64,000 bases of DNA from Microvirga flavescens (GTDB lineage: Bacteria; Pseudomonadota; Alphaproteobacteria; Rhizobiales; Beijerinckiaceae), in contig NZ_QMKH01000007.1 of assembly GCF_003290125.1 (NCBI RefSeq), positions 1 through 64,000 on the forward strand. Reading direction: 5' to 3'. Shown here one piece after another: positions 34,304-43,917 of the stretch (position 1 is the first letter of the stretch; every line of letters begins with the position of its first letter). The notes beneath the pieces are model-generated. The model was not told the DNA's origin and searched no databases. It saw only the letters and a list, made by a program, of their open reading frames with translations. A program made the translations under genes and the position numbers.

Positions 34304-34399
34304 TCTTCCCTCCCTGAGACGATTGTCCTCCCAAAGCAAAATGATCCGCGTGGGCTATAACGGGTAGCCGCCCCTACGTTTTGTTTCGTCGAGGTTTCC

Positions 34400-35857
34400 T
34401 TGTCCCGCCCTGTCCTCGTGTGGTTTCGCGACGATTATCGCGTTTCCGACAATCCAGCCCTGACGGCGGCGCTCGCCAGCGGAAGCCCTGTCCTCTGCTT
34501 TGCGATTGTCGACGAGGTTTCCCCGGGCCTGCGTCCTTTAGGCGGCGCGGCGCGGTGGTGGCTGCACGGTTCGCTTGAGTCCCTGGACCAGTCCCTTCGC
34601 GCTCTCGATTCGAGTCTCGCCCTGTTTCGTGGCGGGTCGGAGGAGCTTGTCGAACGAATCGCAAAGGAGACGGGCGCGCAGTCGATTTTCTGGAACAGGC
34701 GCTACGGCGAAGCCGAAATCGCCATCGACAGCGCGCTGAAAAAGCTTCTCGCGAATCGCGGCCTGGAGGTGCGGAGCTTCAACGGCAGGCTTCTCAACGA
34801 GCCGTGGGAGGTCATGAACAAGGCCGGCAAGCCTTTTCAGGTCTTCACACCCTATTTCCGCGCCGTGATGGCTCGGGGAGCGCCTGAAGCTCCCCTGCCC
34901 GCTCCCTCGCGGCTTGAGGCAGGTTCGTGGCCAGAACCGCTCCGCGGCCTGCAAGTCCCGCTCAAGAGCCTTGCCCTCGAGCCGTCGCGACCAAACTGGG
35001 CTGAAGGCTTCAGCGCCATATGGGAGCGGAGCGAGACCGGCGCGCAAAAAAGCCTCGCCGCATTTCTGGACAACGTTCTTCAAGGTTACGCGGAGAGCCG
35101 CGAGCGCCCCGGCGTGGAGGGAACCTCACGCCTCTCGCCGCATCTGCGCTTCGGAGAGATCAGCCCGCGCCAGATCTGGCATGCCGTCATGAGCGCCAGC
35201 GCAGCGATAGGTGGCATCACGGGTGACACAGAAAAGTTCCTGAGCGAATTGGTCTGGCGCGAGTTCTGCTACGTCCATCTCCACCAAACGCCCGACCTCG
35301 CGACGAGGCCGCACGATCCACGCTTCGCACGCTTTGAGTGGAGCAAGAACGAGGCGAATCTCACAGCATGGCAAAGGGGGCTGACGGGCTATCCCATCGT
35401 CGATGCGGGGATGAGGCAACTCTGGCGAACAGGCTGGATGCACAACCGCGTCCGCATGATCGTCGCCTCGTTCCTGGTGAAGCACCTTCTCACCGGCTGG
35501 CGGAAGGGCGAGGCCTGGTTCTGGGATACGCTGGTGGACGCGGACCCAGCCAACAATCCCTTCGGCTGGCAATGGGTCGCGGGTTGCGGGCTGGATGCCG
35601 CTCCGTTCTACCGGATCTTCAACCCCATCACGCAAGGGGAAAAGTTCGATCCGAACGGTGATTATGTCCGCGCTTTCGTGCCGGAACTGTCGCGCCTGCC
35701 GAACGCCTTCATCCACAAGCCCTGGGACGCTCCAAGCGAAACTTTGCAAGCCGCAGGCGTGGAGTTGGGCAAAACCTATCCGAAACCCATCGTCAATCAC
35801 GCCGCCGCGCGGGAGCGTGCGCTTCATGCGTTTCAGGAAATCCGACAGCCGGGCTGA
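34400..35857 (+). CDS. phrB: Deoxyribodipyrimidine photolyase (CPD class I type)
   Basis: 485 residues; flavoprotein that splits UV-induced pyrimidine dimers using blue light. The N-terminal antenna-binding alpha/beta domain starts PVLVWFRDDYRVSDNPAL, and the C-terminal FAD domain contains ELVWREFCYVHLH, GYPIVDAGMRQLWRTGWMHN and DANPANNPFGWQWVAG-like residues (here DADPANNPFGWQWVAGCG), the photolyase signature. The start is TTG at 34400 with GAGG 6 bp upstream. It stands alone between tRNA-Asn and the AlaX-like gene. Confidence 0.93.
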   Translation: MSRPVLVWFRDDYRVSDNPALTAALASGSPVLCFAIVDEVSPGLRPLGGAARWWLHGSLESLDQSLRALDSSLALFRGGSEELVERIAKETGAQSIFWNRRYGEAEIAIDSALKKLLANRGLEVRSFNGRLLNEPWEVMNKAGKPFQVFTPYFRAVMARGAPEAPLPAPSRLEAGSWPEPLRGLQVPLKSLALEPSRPNWAEGFSAIWERSETGAQKSLAAFLDNVLQGYAESRERPGVEGTSRLSPHLRFGEISPRQIWHAVMSASAAIGGITGDTEKFLSELVWREFCYVHLHQTPDLATRPHDPRFARFEWSKNEANLTAWQRGLTGYPIVDAGMRQLWRTGWMHNRVRMIVASFLVKHLLTGWRKGEAWFWDTLVDADPANNPFGWQWVAGCGLDAAPFYRIFNPITQGEKFDPNGDYVRAFVPELSRLPNAFIHKPWDAPSETLQAAGVELGKTYPKPIVNHAAARERALHAFQEIRQPG

Positions 35858-35963
35858 GGTTCGCAAAAGCAACTTCCTTGCCGGTTGCCAATCCGGTCCG
35901 ACTTCAACGAAGATGCCCCGCAATGAAAATGCCTGCGCCTCGTGAAGAAGGACAAAAACGCCA

Positions 35964-36686
35964 ATGAGCGCCACCAATCTGCTGTTCCGGGAAGACGCCT
36001 ACGCCAAGACCTGCGATGCGACCGTGCTCGCCCTCACGCCCGAGGGCGGCGTGATCGTCGACAGGACGGTCTTCTACGCGCAGGGCGGCGGGCAGCCAGG
36101 CGATGTGGGCGTCCTGAAGCTTGCGGACGGAGGCGAGATGGCGGTGACGAATGCCGTCTATGGCCCTGACCGCTCGCAGGTCGTGCACCTCGTCGGCTCC
36201 GAGGCTGCTGCGCGGTTGAAGGCAGGCGACACGGTGGCTCTTGAGCTCGACTGGCCGCGCCGGATGAAGCGCATGCGTGTTCACACGGCGCTGCATCTTC
36301 TGAGCGTCGTGCTCCCCTACCCCGTTACCGGCGGCTCCATCGGCGATGGTGACGGGCGTCTCGATTTCGATATTCCCGATGCCGGTCTCGACAAGGCCGA
36401 CATCACCGACAAGATGAACGCTCTCATCGCCCGCGATGCCGCCGTGACCGACCGGTGGATTACGGATGCGGAGCTCGACGCCAATCCCGGCCTCGTCAAG
36501 ACCATGTCCGTGCAGCCGCCGCGTGGCTCCGGCCGCGTGCGTCTCGTTGAGATCGCAGGCATCGACCTTCAGCCCTGCGGCGGCACGCATGTGCGCTCGA
36601 CGGGCGAGATCGGCGAAATCATCATCACCGATATCGAGAAGAAGGGAAAACAGAACCGGCGCGTGCGTCTCTCCCTCGCCGACTGA
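35964..36686 (+). CDS. AlaX-like alanyl-tRNA editing protein
   Basis: 240 residues, a free-standing copy of the AlaRS editing and C-terminal region that hydrolyses Ser-tRNA-Ala (and sometimes Gly-tRNA-Ala). An N-terminal beta-barrel (VDRTVFYAQGGGQPGDVG, the typical GGGQ segment) is followed by the zinc-binding editing domain with HTALHLL (two His) and CGGTH (Cys, His). All four metal ligands are present, so activity is expected. The ATG at 35964 gives the standard length. sseA follows after 39 bp on the same strand. Confidence 0.9.
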   Translation: MSATNLLFREDAYAKTCDATVLALTPEGGVIVDRTVFYAQGGGQPGDVGVLKLADGGEMAVTNAVYGPDRSQVVHLVGSEAAARLKAGDTVALELDWPRRMKRMRVHTALHLLSVVLPYPVTGGSIGDGDGRLDFDIPDAGLDKADITDKMNALIARDAAVTDRWITDAELDANPGLVKTMSVQPPRGSGRVRLVEIAGIDLQPCGGTHVRSTGEIGEIIITDIEKKGKQNRRVRLSLAD

Positions 36687-36725
36687 ACGCTTCCTTCCCC
36701 CTTATCCATCGAAGAGAGCCTGACA

Positions 36726-37580
36726 ATGTCCCATCCCTTCGTTTCCACCGCCTGGCTGCAAGACCATTTGAATGACGGCAATCTCGTCGTGGTCGATGCG
36801 TCGTGGTACCTGCCTGCGCAGAACCGCGACGCCGACGCGGAATATCTCGCGGGCCACATTCCCGGCGCGGTGCGTTTCGATCTCGACACGGTGAAGGATA
36901 CCGCCTCCACCCTACCTCACATGCTGCCGTCGGAAGCGGATTTTGCTGCCGCTGTCGGCGCGCTCGGCATCGGCACCGACACGACCGTCGTCGTCTATGA
37001 CGGCCACGGCCTGTTCTCCGCGCCGCGTGTGCTGTGGACCTTCCGCATCTTCGGCGCGAAGGACGTGCGGATTCTCGAAGGCGGTTTTCCTGCGTGGAAG
37101 AGCGAGGGGCGTGCCGTCGAAGCGGGCCCGCAGAAGGCTCGCGCACCCCGCGCCTTCGCCGCAAAACTCGACAAGGCGGCGGTGGCCGACGCGTCAGGCG
37201 TGCTGAACGCATCGCAATCCGGCTCCTCGCAGATCGTCGATGCGCGCGCGGCGGACCGTTTCAGGGGCGACGCCCCGGAGCCCCGCCCCGGCCTTCGCGC
37301 GGGCCACATCCCCGGCGCGCGTAACCTGCCCTGGGGCGACATCGTCGAGAATGGCCGCCTGAAAAACACGGATGCACTGAAGGAGGCCGTCGAAAAGGCG
37401 GGCATCGACCTCGGCAAGCCGATCATCGCAAGTTGCGGCTCGGGTGTCTCCGCCGCGATCATCGCCCTCGCCTTCGAGCAGCTCGGCCACCCGCCCAAGG
37501 CGATCTATGACGGCTCGTGGTCGGAATGGGGTCTGCGACAGGACCTGCCGATCGAGACCGGGCCGGCGAAGAAGAGCTAG
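36726..37580 (+). CDS. sseA: 3-mercaptopyruvate sulfurtransferase
   Basis: 284 residues with two rhodanese domains. The C-terminal one holds the active-site loop CGSGVSAA, with the persulfide-forming Cys, matching the CGSGVTA loop of mercaptopyruvate sulfurtransferases rather than the CRKGVTA of thiosulfate rhodaneses. The N-terminal domain (LVVVDASWYLP, LAGHIPGAVRFDL) is structural. It transfers sulfur from 3-mercaptopyruvate, a cysteine catabolite, to acceptors such as thioredoxin or cyanide. It lies downstream of the AlaX-like gene and ends at a bidirectional terminator shared with aapP. Confidence 0.94.
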   Translation: MSHPFVSTAWLQDHLNDGNLVVVDASWYLPAQNRDADAEYLAGHIPGAVRFDLDTVKDTASTLPHMLPSEADFAAAVGALGIGTDTTVVVYDGHGLFSAPRVLWTFRIFGAKDVRILEGGFPAWKSEGRAVEAGPQKARAPRAFAAKLDKAAVADASGVLNASQSGSSQIVDARAADRFRGDAPEPRPGLRAGHIPGARNLPWGDIVENGRLKNTDALKEAVEKAGIDLGKPIIASCGSGVSAAIIALAFEQLGHPPKAIYDGSWSEWGLRQDLPIETGPAKKS

Positions 37581-37610
37581 GCCTTAGCGCGCGCTATCGA
37601 GAACAAACAA

Positions 37611-37639
37611 AAAAGCCCCGGATCGACCGGGGCTTTTTT
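37611..37639. terminator. Bidirectional terminator between sseA and aapP
   Basis: GCCCCGG (37615-37621) pairs with CCGGGGC (37627-37633) around ATCGA, with A-rich flank on the left and T6 on the right. It can terminate both the sseA and the aap transcripts, which converge here. Confidence 0.9.
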
Positions 37640-37652
37640 ACATCTCGTATCC

Positions 37653-38441
<789 letters not shown>

Positions 38442-38446
38442 GAGTT

Positions 38447-39766
38447 TCACCGTTTATGTCCAGCCGCAAGCCGCCGCTCGACCCCGAGCGAGTAGCGGGA
38501 CATGCCCCAGCAGAAAATGAAGTAGAACAGGGCTGCGAAGGCGTAGCCCGTATAGCTGATCGTGGGCGCAGCCCAGTTCGGATCGATGCGCGAGGCCTCA
38601 ATGGTCTTGACGAGGTCGAAGATGCCGACGACCGAGACCAGCGAGGTATCCTTGAACAGCCCGATGAAGGTGTTCACGATGCCGGGAATGACGATCCGCA
38701 GGGCCTGCGGCAGAATGATGAGAACCATCATCTGCGGATAGTTGAGCCCCAGCGACATCGCGCCTTCGTACTGGCCTTTCGGCATGGCCTGCAAACCGCC
38801 ACGCACGACCTCAGCCATGTAAGCCGATGCGAAGAACGCCACGCCGACCAGCGGCCGCGTCAGGCGATCCACCGTCACGTCGGGCGGCAGGAAAAGCGGC
38901 AGCATGGTGTTGGCCATGATGAGCACGGTGATGAGCGGCACGCCGCGCACGAACTCGATGAAGATAACCGACGCCATCCGCAGGATCGGCAGCTTCGAGC
39001 GCCGCCCCAAGGCCAGCAGAATGCCGAAGGGCAACGAGAAGACGATGCCGACCGTCGCCACAAGCAGGGTGACGAGAATGCCGCCCCAGCGCGATGTCGG
39101 CACCGGCTCGAGCCCCCAATCCCAGTCGAGGAGGGCGAGGGTCACGCCGAGCACGGCGACGATGCCGGCGGCGACGAGAACGGCGGAGCGCACGGACGTC
39201 TTCAGCATGAAGGCCGCGAACCCGATGGCCGCCATGAAAACCACGCCGATGGTGGCGAAGAGCAGCCAGGCGCGAAGGCCGATATCGACATTGCCGCCCG
39301 TCAGAAGAACGTAGGAGGCGATCGGGAACAGCCAGAAGAAATAGACCGCGCCGAGGTCCCTCCGGGGTGCCCTCAGCCACAGGAGCCAGGCGACGCCGAT
39401 GGCGAGGAGGACGAAGAAGATATTGACCCGCCAGCGTTCCTCGGCCGGATAGGAGCCATACGTGAAGAAATTGATCTTGCTGACGACGAAGGCCCAGCAG
39501 GCCCCGACCGGGTGGCCGGCCGTCTCCGCGCGACATGCGGCGCGGTCCGTCCCCGTCCAGACCGCGTTGAAGAAGAGGAAGTCGAGGATCGGCGGAATGA
39601 GGACAAAGAGCAGGTACGCCACCGCGAGAGTCAGAGCGGTGTTGATCGGGCTCGAGAACAGATTCTCCCGGACCCAGGCAATCGGCCCGCGCGCGAGCTT
39701 AGGCGGCGGAAGGGCTTCAATCTTTTCGGTGCGCACGAAGCGCGAGACGTCAACGGCGGTGTTCAT
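38447..39766 (-). CDS. aapM: General L-amino acid ABC transporter, permease AapM
   Basis: 439 residues with about 8-10 membrane segments. The N-terminal third is an extension characteristic of Aap permeases, with a periplasmic loop holding two cysteines ([19 protein letters not shown]). The conserved permease domain with the coupling EAA-like loop ([12 protein letters not shown], here [14 protein letters not shown]) is C-terminal. It pairs with AapQ in the inner membrane. ATG at 39766 has GGAG overlapping the aapQ stop, so the two are coupled. Confidence 0.95.
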   Translation of the reverse strand: MNTAVDVSRFVRTEKIEALPPPKLARGPIAWVRENLFSSPINTALTLAVAYLLFVLIPPILDFLFFNAVWTGTDRAACRAETAGHPVGACWAFVVSKINFFTYGSYPAEERWRVNIFFVLLAIGVAWLLWLRAPRRDLGAVYFFWLFPIASYVLLTGGNVDIGLRAWLLFATIGVVFMAAIGFAAFMLKTSVRSAVLVAAGIVAVLGVTLALLDWDWGLEPVPTSRWGGILVTLLVATVGIVFSLPFGILLALGRRSKLPILRMASVIFIEFVRGVPLITVLIMANTMLPLFLPPDVTVDRLTRPLVGVAFFASAYMAEVVRGGLQAMPKGQYEGAMSLGLNYPQMMVLIILPQALRIVIPGIVNTFIGLFKDTSLVSVVGIFDLVKTIEASRIDPNWAAPTISYTGYAFAALFYFIFCWGMSRYSLGVERRLAAGHKR

Positions 39767-39774
39767 GAAAGCTC

Positions 39775-40986
39775 CTACCGTTCAACGATGGCCACGCGGC
39801 GGTTGTAGATATTCATGACGAACGAGGTCACGAGGCTGATGGTCAGGTAGACACCCATCGTAATCATGACGACTTCGACAGCCTGCCCCGTCTGGTTGAG
39901 AACGGTGCCCATGAAGACCTGCACGAGATCCGGGTAGCCGACGGCCACTGCGAGCGAGGAATTCTTCGTCAGGTTGAGATACTGGCTGGTCAGCGGCGGG
40001 ATGATCACTCGCATGGCCTGAGGAATCACCACGAGACGCAGCGTCTGGCCGGATTTGAGGCCGAGCGAATTGGCAGCCTCGGTCTGGCCCTTCGAGACGG
40101 CGAGAATACCCGCGCGCACGACTTCCGCGATGAAGGCCGCGGTATACGTCACGAGGCCGACGAGCAGTGCGACGAACTCGGGAAGGATCTGCATGCCTCC
40201 GCGCAGATTGAACGTACCCTTCTGGGGCATGTCGAAGCTGACGGGATTGACGCTAGCGAGAGCGAGCACGATCCAGGTGGCCACAGGCAACCCGATGATG
40301 AGAGCGAGCGAGACGAAGCCGACCCGGTATTGCCGCCCTGTCGCCTCCTGCTGCCTCTTGGCATAGCGGCGAAACAGGACGGTGCCGACAATCCCGATGG
40401 CGAAGGCTGCGACGACAGCCCAGATATCCGCACCGTAGACCGGGCGCGGCATGAACAGGCCGCGCGAATTCAGAAAGAACCCTGCGCCGAGCTGGAATGA
40501 ATCACGCGGCTGCGGCAACGGTCCGAGAACAGCGATGTACCAGAACAGCAATTGCAGCAGCAGCGGAATGTTGCGCAGGAGCTCGACATAGACCATCGCG
40601 ACCTTGGCAACCATCCAGTTGGTCGACAGGCGGGCGATGCCGATCGTGAAGCCGAGAATGGTCGCGAAGACGATGCCGATCGCAGACACGATCAGCGTGT
40701 TCAGAAGGCCGACGATGAAAGCGTCGCGATATGTCGAACCTGCCGCGCTGAACGGAACCAGCGTCTGGCTGATATCGAAGCCGGCAGTGACATCGAGAAA
40801 CCCGAAACCTGACGCGATCTTGGCGCGCTGCAGGTTCTCGACCACGTTCGTCGCCGCCATGTAGAACAGGTAGCCGACGACGCAAATCAGAAGAACTTGA
40901 TAGAAAATTCCGCGAACATTGGGGTCGTAGAGAAACGACCTTTTGGGCGGGGATGTCGGGCTGACGACACTCTGCACTGAACCCAT
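39775..40986 (-). CDS. aapQ: General L-amino acid ABC transporter, permease AapQ
   Basis: 403 residues with about 8 membrane segments. It shares the family coupling loop EAANSLGLKSGQTLRLVVIP near residue 300 and starts FLYDPNVRGIFYQVL, typical of AapQ. It forms the membrane channel with AapM. The start deserves care: the ATG at 40986 directly follows AGAGG with no spacing, whereas the GTG at 40977 three codons later has AGAGG at good spacing and may be the real start. A long hairpin lies between aapJ and this gene. Confidence 0.95.
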   Translation of the reverse strand: MGSVQSVVSPTSPPKRSFLYDPNVRGIFYQVLLICVVGYLFYMAATNVVENLQRAKIASGFGFLDVTAGFDISQTLVPFSAAGSTYRDAFIVGLLNTLIVSAIGIVFATILGFTIGIARLSTNWMVAKVAMVYVELLRNIPLLLQLLFWYIAVLGPLPQPRDSFQLGAGFFLNSRGLFMPRPVYGADIWAVVAAFAIGIVGTVLFRRYAKRQQEATGRQYRVGFVSLALIIGLPVATWIVLALASVNPVSFDMPQKGTFNLRGGMQILPEFVALLVGLVTYTAAFIAEVVRAGILAVSKGQTEAANSLGLKSGQTLRLVVIPQAMRVIIPPLTSQYLNLTKNSSLAVAVGYPDLVQVFMGTVLNQTGQAVEVVMITMGVYLTISLVTSFVMNIYNRRVAIVER

Positions 40987-41056
40987 CCTCTGAAGGCTTT
41001 TGTTATTGGGCCGTTTCCTGAACTAGCCTGCCGCTTGGGCGGCATGTCTTTATTGA

Positions 41057-41082
41057 GGGCGTCCGGATTGGTCCGGACGCCC
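41057..41082. promoter_or_regulatory. 11-bp perfect hairpin between aapJ and aapQ
   Basis: GGGCGTCCGGA (41057-41067) pairs with TCCGGACGCCC (41072-41082) around TTGG, 18 bp after the aapJ stop. On the minus (transcribed) strand no T tract follows, so it is not a full terminator. It is placed where a stem would protect the 3' end of the aapJ message and lower the level of the downstream genes, as in other binding-protein operons. A T6 run follows on the plus strand, where no gene needs it. Confidence 0.65.
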
Positions 41083-41099
41083 CGTTTTTTCAAATCCGA

Positions 41100-42122
41100 T
41101 TAGCGGACCGGCAGGCCGTACTGCAGGCCGCCCTTGGTCCACTGGGCGTTCAGGCCGCGCTTGATCTTGAGCTTAGAGCCTTCGCCCACGTTGCGCTCGA
41201 AGCTCTCGCCGTAGTTACCGACGTGCTTGACGATGCGGTACGCCCAATCGTTGGTGAGGCCGACGGCTTCACCGAACTTGCCTTCGGTGCCGAGCAGACG
41301 CTTGATCTCCGGATTGTCGGAACCCTTCATCTGGTCGACGTTGGCCTTGGTGACGCCGAGCTCTTCAGCATCGAGCATGGCGTTGTGGGTCCAGCGGACA
41401 ATATCACCCCACTGGTTGTCGCCGTGGCGAACTGCCGGGCCAAGCGGTTCCTTGGAAATGATTTCCGGCAGAACGATATGATCGTCCGGGTTCGAGGCGC
41501 GCAGGCGCTCGGAGTAGAGGCCGGAGGCGTCCGTGGTGAACGCATCGCAGCGGCCGGCATCATAGGCCTTGAACGTTTCGTCCGAGGTCGCGAAGGCCAC
41601 GACTTCGTACTTCATGTTGTTGGCGCGGAAGTAGTCCGCGAGGTTCAGCTCCGTCGTGGTGCCCTGCTGGGTGCAGATCGAAGCGCCGTTCAGCTCCTTC
41701 GCGGAGGAGATGCCGAGCTTCTTGCGAACCATGAAGCCCTGGCCGTCGAAGTAGTTGACGGCGGGGAAATCGAGGCCGAGCTGCGTATCGCGGGACATGG
41801 TCACCGTCGAGTTGCGGGACAGAACGTCAACCTCACCCGACTGGAGCGCCGTGAAACGATCCTTGGCCGAAAGCGGGATGAAGCGGACCTTGGTCGGATC
41901 ATCGAAGATGGCGGCGGCGATGGCGCGGCAGAACTCGACGTCCAGCCCCGTCCAGTTGCCCTGGGCATCCGGCAGGCCGAAGCCGGCGAGGCCGGTGTTC
42001 GAACCGCAGGTCAGGTAACCCTTCTGCTTCACGCTGGCGAGGGTCGCCTGGGCGGATGCGCCCGTAGCGACAAAGCTCGCCGCCATCAGGCCGAAGGCAA
42101 TCGATGCGATAGCCTTTTTCAT
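41100..42122 (-). CDS. aapJ: General L-amino acid ABC transporter, periplasmic binding protein
   Basis: 340 residues with a signal peptide (MKKAIASIAFGLMAASFVA, cleaved after GASA). The mature part is a family-3 amino-acid binding protein: SVKQKGYLTCGSNTGLAG, the conserved GLDVEFCRAIAAAIF and ALQSGEVDVLSRNSTVT. Two cysteine pairs likely form disulfides. It captures a broad range of L-amino acids and delivers them to AapQM. It is the first gene of the operon and divergent from metC, the same arrangement as in Rhizobium leguminosarum, where the transporter also affects nitrogen metabolism. Confidence 0.96.
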   Translation of the reverse strand: MKKAIASIAFGLMAASFVATGASAQATLASVKQKGYLTCGSNTGLAGFGLPDAQGNWTGLDVEFCRAIAAAIFDDPTKVRFIPLSAKDRFTALQSGEVDVLSRNSTVTMSRDTQLGLDFPAVNYFDGQGFMVRKKLGISSAKELNGASICTQQGTTTELNLADYFRANNMKYEVVAFATSDETFKAYDAGRCDAFTTDASGLYSERLRASNPDDHIVLPEIISKEPLGPAVRHGDNQWGDIVRWTHNAMLDAEELGVTKANVDQMKGSDNPEIKRLLGTEGKFGEAVGLTNDWAYRIVKHVGNYGESFERNVGEGSKLKIKRGLNAQWTKGGLQYGLPVR

Positions 42123-42342
42123 GTTGTTTATTCTCCACTCTGTCGATTTGACCCTCCGGGCTTGAGATGCCCGGCCGAGTTTCCGTTGACCGCTCCGAGC
42201 CGCGCGGGGCGAACCGGCCTCGAATCCATCACATTCGATGATTGGTCACTGGTCAAGTGTTGATGGATGAGAGCCCAAGAAGGGTTGACGGCGCTCCGGA
42301 GGCAGCTTCACATCCTCTCTCCGCCAACGTCAGCATGAAACA

Positions 42343-43539
42343 ATGTCCAAGAAACCGCCTAAACTCACCGATCTCGGCGACCGCACCCGTCTCGTTCATG
42401 CGGGGCGCGACCCTTCAGACCAGTACGGATTCGTGAACACGCCGATCTATCGGGGGTCCACAGTTCTTTACCCGACGACGGACGATCTGCTCCATCGGCG
42501 CAGCAGGTACTCTTACGGAACCAAAGGCACGCCGACGACGGATTCGCTCGAATCGGCCTGGACGGCCATTTCCGGCGCCGCGGGAACGGTGCTGGCTCCC
42601 TCGGGCCTTGCTGCGGTTTCCCTGGCGCTTCTCTCTTGCCTCAAGGCTGGCGACCATCTTCTGGTGACCGACTCCGCCTATCGCCCCACACGGGAATTCT
42701 GCGACGGCTTCCTGAAGCGGTTCGGCGTCGAGACGACCTACTATGACCCGCTCATCGGCGCGGGGATCGAGGCCCTGTTCCGCCCCAACACAACGGCGGT
42801 TCTCACCGAAGCGCCCGGTTCCCAATCCTTCGAGATGCAGGACATTCCGGCCATCGCGGAGATTACCCATCGGCATGGCGCGGTCGTCCTCATGGACAAC
42901 ACCTGGGCGACCCCCCTCTTCTGCCCGCCCCATGAACGGGGCGTCGACATCGCCATCGAGGCGGGCACCAAATACCTCAGCGGCGGCTCGGACCTGTTGC
43001 TTGGCCTCGTTTCCGCCAACGAGCGGTGCTTCCCGGCCCTGCGCCGGACCTACGACGCCTTCGCCATGTGTCCCGGCCCGGAGGACGTGTTCCTGGGCCT
43101 GCGCGGCCTGCGCACGATGGCGCTTCGCCTGCGCGAACATGAAAAGCAGGCTCTCGACATGGCCCACTGGTTCGCCAAGCGGCCGGAGGTGGCACGGGTT
43201 CTTCACCCGGCGCTGGAGACCGACCCCGGCCACGCCATCTGGAAGCGGGACTTCAAGGGATCGTCAGGTCTGTTTTCGATCATCCTCAAGCCCTGCTCCG
43301 ACAAGGCGCTCGCGGCGATGCTCGACGGGCTGGAGCTTTTCGGGATGGGTTATTCCTGGGGCGGGTTCGAAAGCCTCGTCATCCCCTTCGACTGCTCGAC
43401 CTACCGCACGGCGACGAAGTGGAACCCCGGCGGCCACGCTCTGCGCTTCCATATCGGCCTCGAGGATCTGGATGACCTGAAGCGCGATCTAGATGCAGGC
43501 TTCGCACGCCTGAAGGAAGCGGACGCGAAGGCGGCCTGA
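42343..43539 (+). CDS. metC: Cystathionine beta-lyase
   Basis: 398 residues, PLP-dependent gamma-family enzyme converting cystathionine to homocysteine, ammonia and pyruvate in methionine synthesis. Features: TPIYRGSTVLYPT, the N-terminal RSRYSYGTKGTPT loop, LMDNTWATPLF (Asp binding the pyridine N) and the PLP Lys in EAGTKYLSGGSD near residue 208. The GSSGLFSIIL and YSWGGFESLV segments are typical of MetC. It is divergent from aapJ across 220 bp that must hold both promoters. No SAM riboswitch was recognised in its leader. Confidence 0.95.
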   Translation: MSKKPPKLTDLGDRTRLVHAGRDPSDQYGFVNTPIYRGSTVLYPTTDDLLHRRSRYSYGTKGTPTTDSLESAWTAISGAAGTVLAPSGLAAVSLALLSCLKAGDHLLVTDSAYRPTREFCDGFLKRFGVETTYYDPLIGAGIEALFRPNTTAVLTEAPGSQSFEMQDIPAIAEITHRHGAVVLMDNTWATPLFCPPHERGVDIAIEAGTKYLSGGSDLLLGLVSANERCFPALRRTYDAFAMCPGPEDVFLGLRGLRTMALRLREHEKQALDMAHWFAKRPEVARVLHPALETDPGHAIWKRDFKGSSGLFSIILKPCSDKALAAMLDGLELFGMGYSWGGFESLVIPFDCSTYRTATKWNPGGHALRFHIGLEDLDDLKRDLDAGFARLKEADAKAA

Positions 43540-43555
43540 CAAGACACGACACACG

Positions 43556-43584
43556 GCGTCATCCCGGATCGCCCGGGGTGACGC
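43556..43584. repeat. Intergenic hairpin between metC and the LAB_N gene
   Basis: Arms GCGTCATCCCGG (43556-43567) and CCGGGGTGACGC (43573-43584) pair over 12 bp with one G-U pair around ATCGC. It lies between two convergent genes and has no T tract. Sequences of the form CGTCATCCCGG...CCGGGGTGACG recur between genes in many Rhizobiales genomes, so this may be a short dispersed repeat doing duty as a transcript end. Confidence 0.5.
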
Positions 43585-43590
43585 GGCAAT

Positions 43591-43917
43591 TCAGGCCGCT
43601 CTCTTGCGCCGGTCCTTCGCGATCAGCATGAGATTGCGAACGTAGATGAAGACCGAGAACGCCTGGCCGAGAATGATGACGATGTCGTGCCGGACCAAGC
43701 CATAGACCAGCGTCATCAACCCGCCACCGATGGACAGAAACCAGAAGCCGACGGGAATGACGCTCTTCTCGGCCTTCTCGCTCGCGATCCACTGCACCAT
43801 GAAACGCGCGCCGAAGATGAGCTGGGCCAACACGCCGAAAGCCGCCCAGAAATCGAAGCGGGCGACGAACACATCGTAAAAATACAAGCTGAGATCGTGC
43901 GAGAGCCGCATCAGCAT
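43591..43917 (-). CDS. LAB_N-domain membrane protein
   Basis: 108 residues with three hydrophobic segments and the pattern ARFMVQWIASEKAEKSVIPV followed by FWFLSIGGGLMTLVYGL, the domain named after the N-terminus of some lipid-A-disaccharide synthases. Here it is a free-standing small protein, not fused to a transferase. Such proteins occur beside polyprenyl-phosphate glycosyltransferases in Rhizobiales and are thought to help make or move lipid-linked sugars. The ATG overlaps the GT2 stop by 1 bp (TGATG) and has an AGGAG ribosome-binding site, so it is coupled to GT2. Confidence 0.88.
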   Translation of the reverse strand: MLMRLSHDLSLYFYDVFVARFDFWAAFGVLAQLIFGARFMVQWIASEKAEKSVIPVGFWFLSIGGGLMTLVYGLVRHDIVIILGQAFSVFIYVRNLMLIAKDRRKRAA

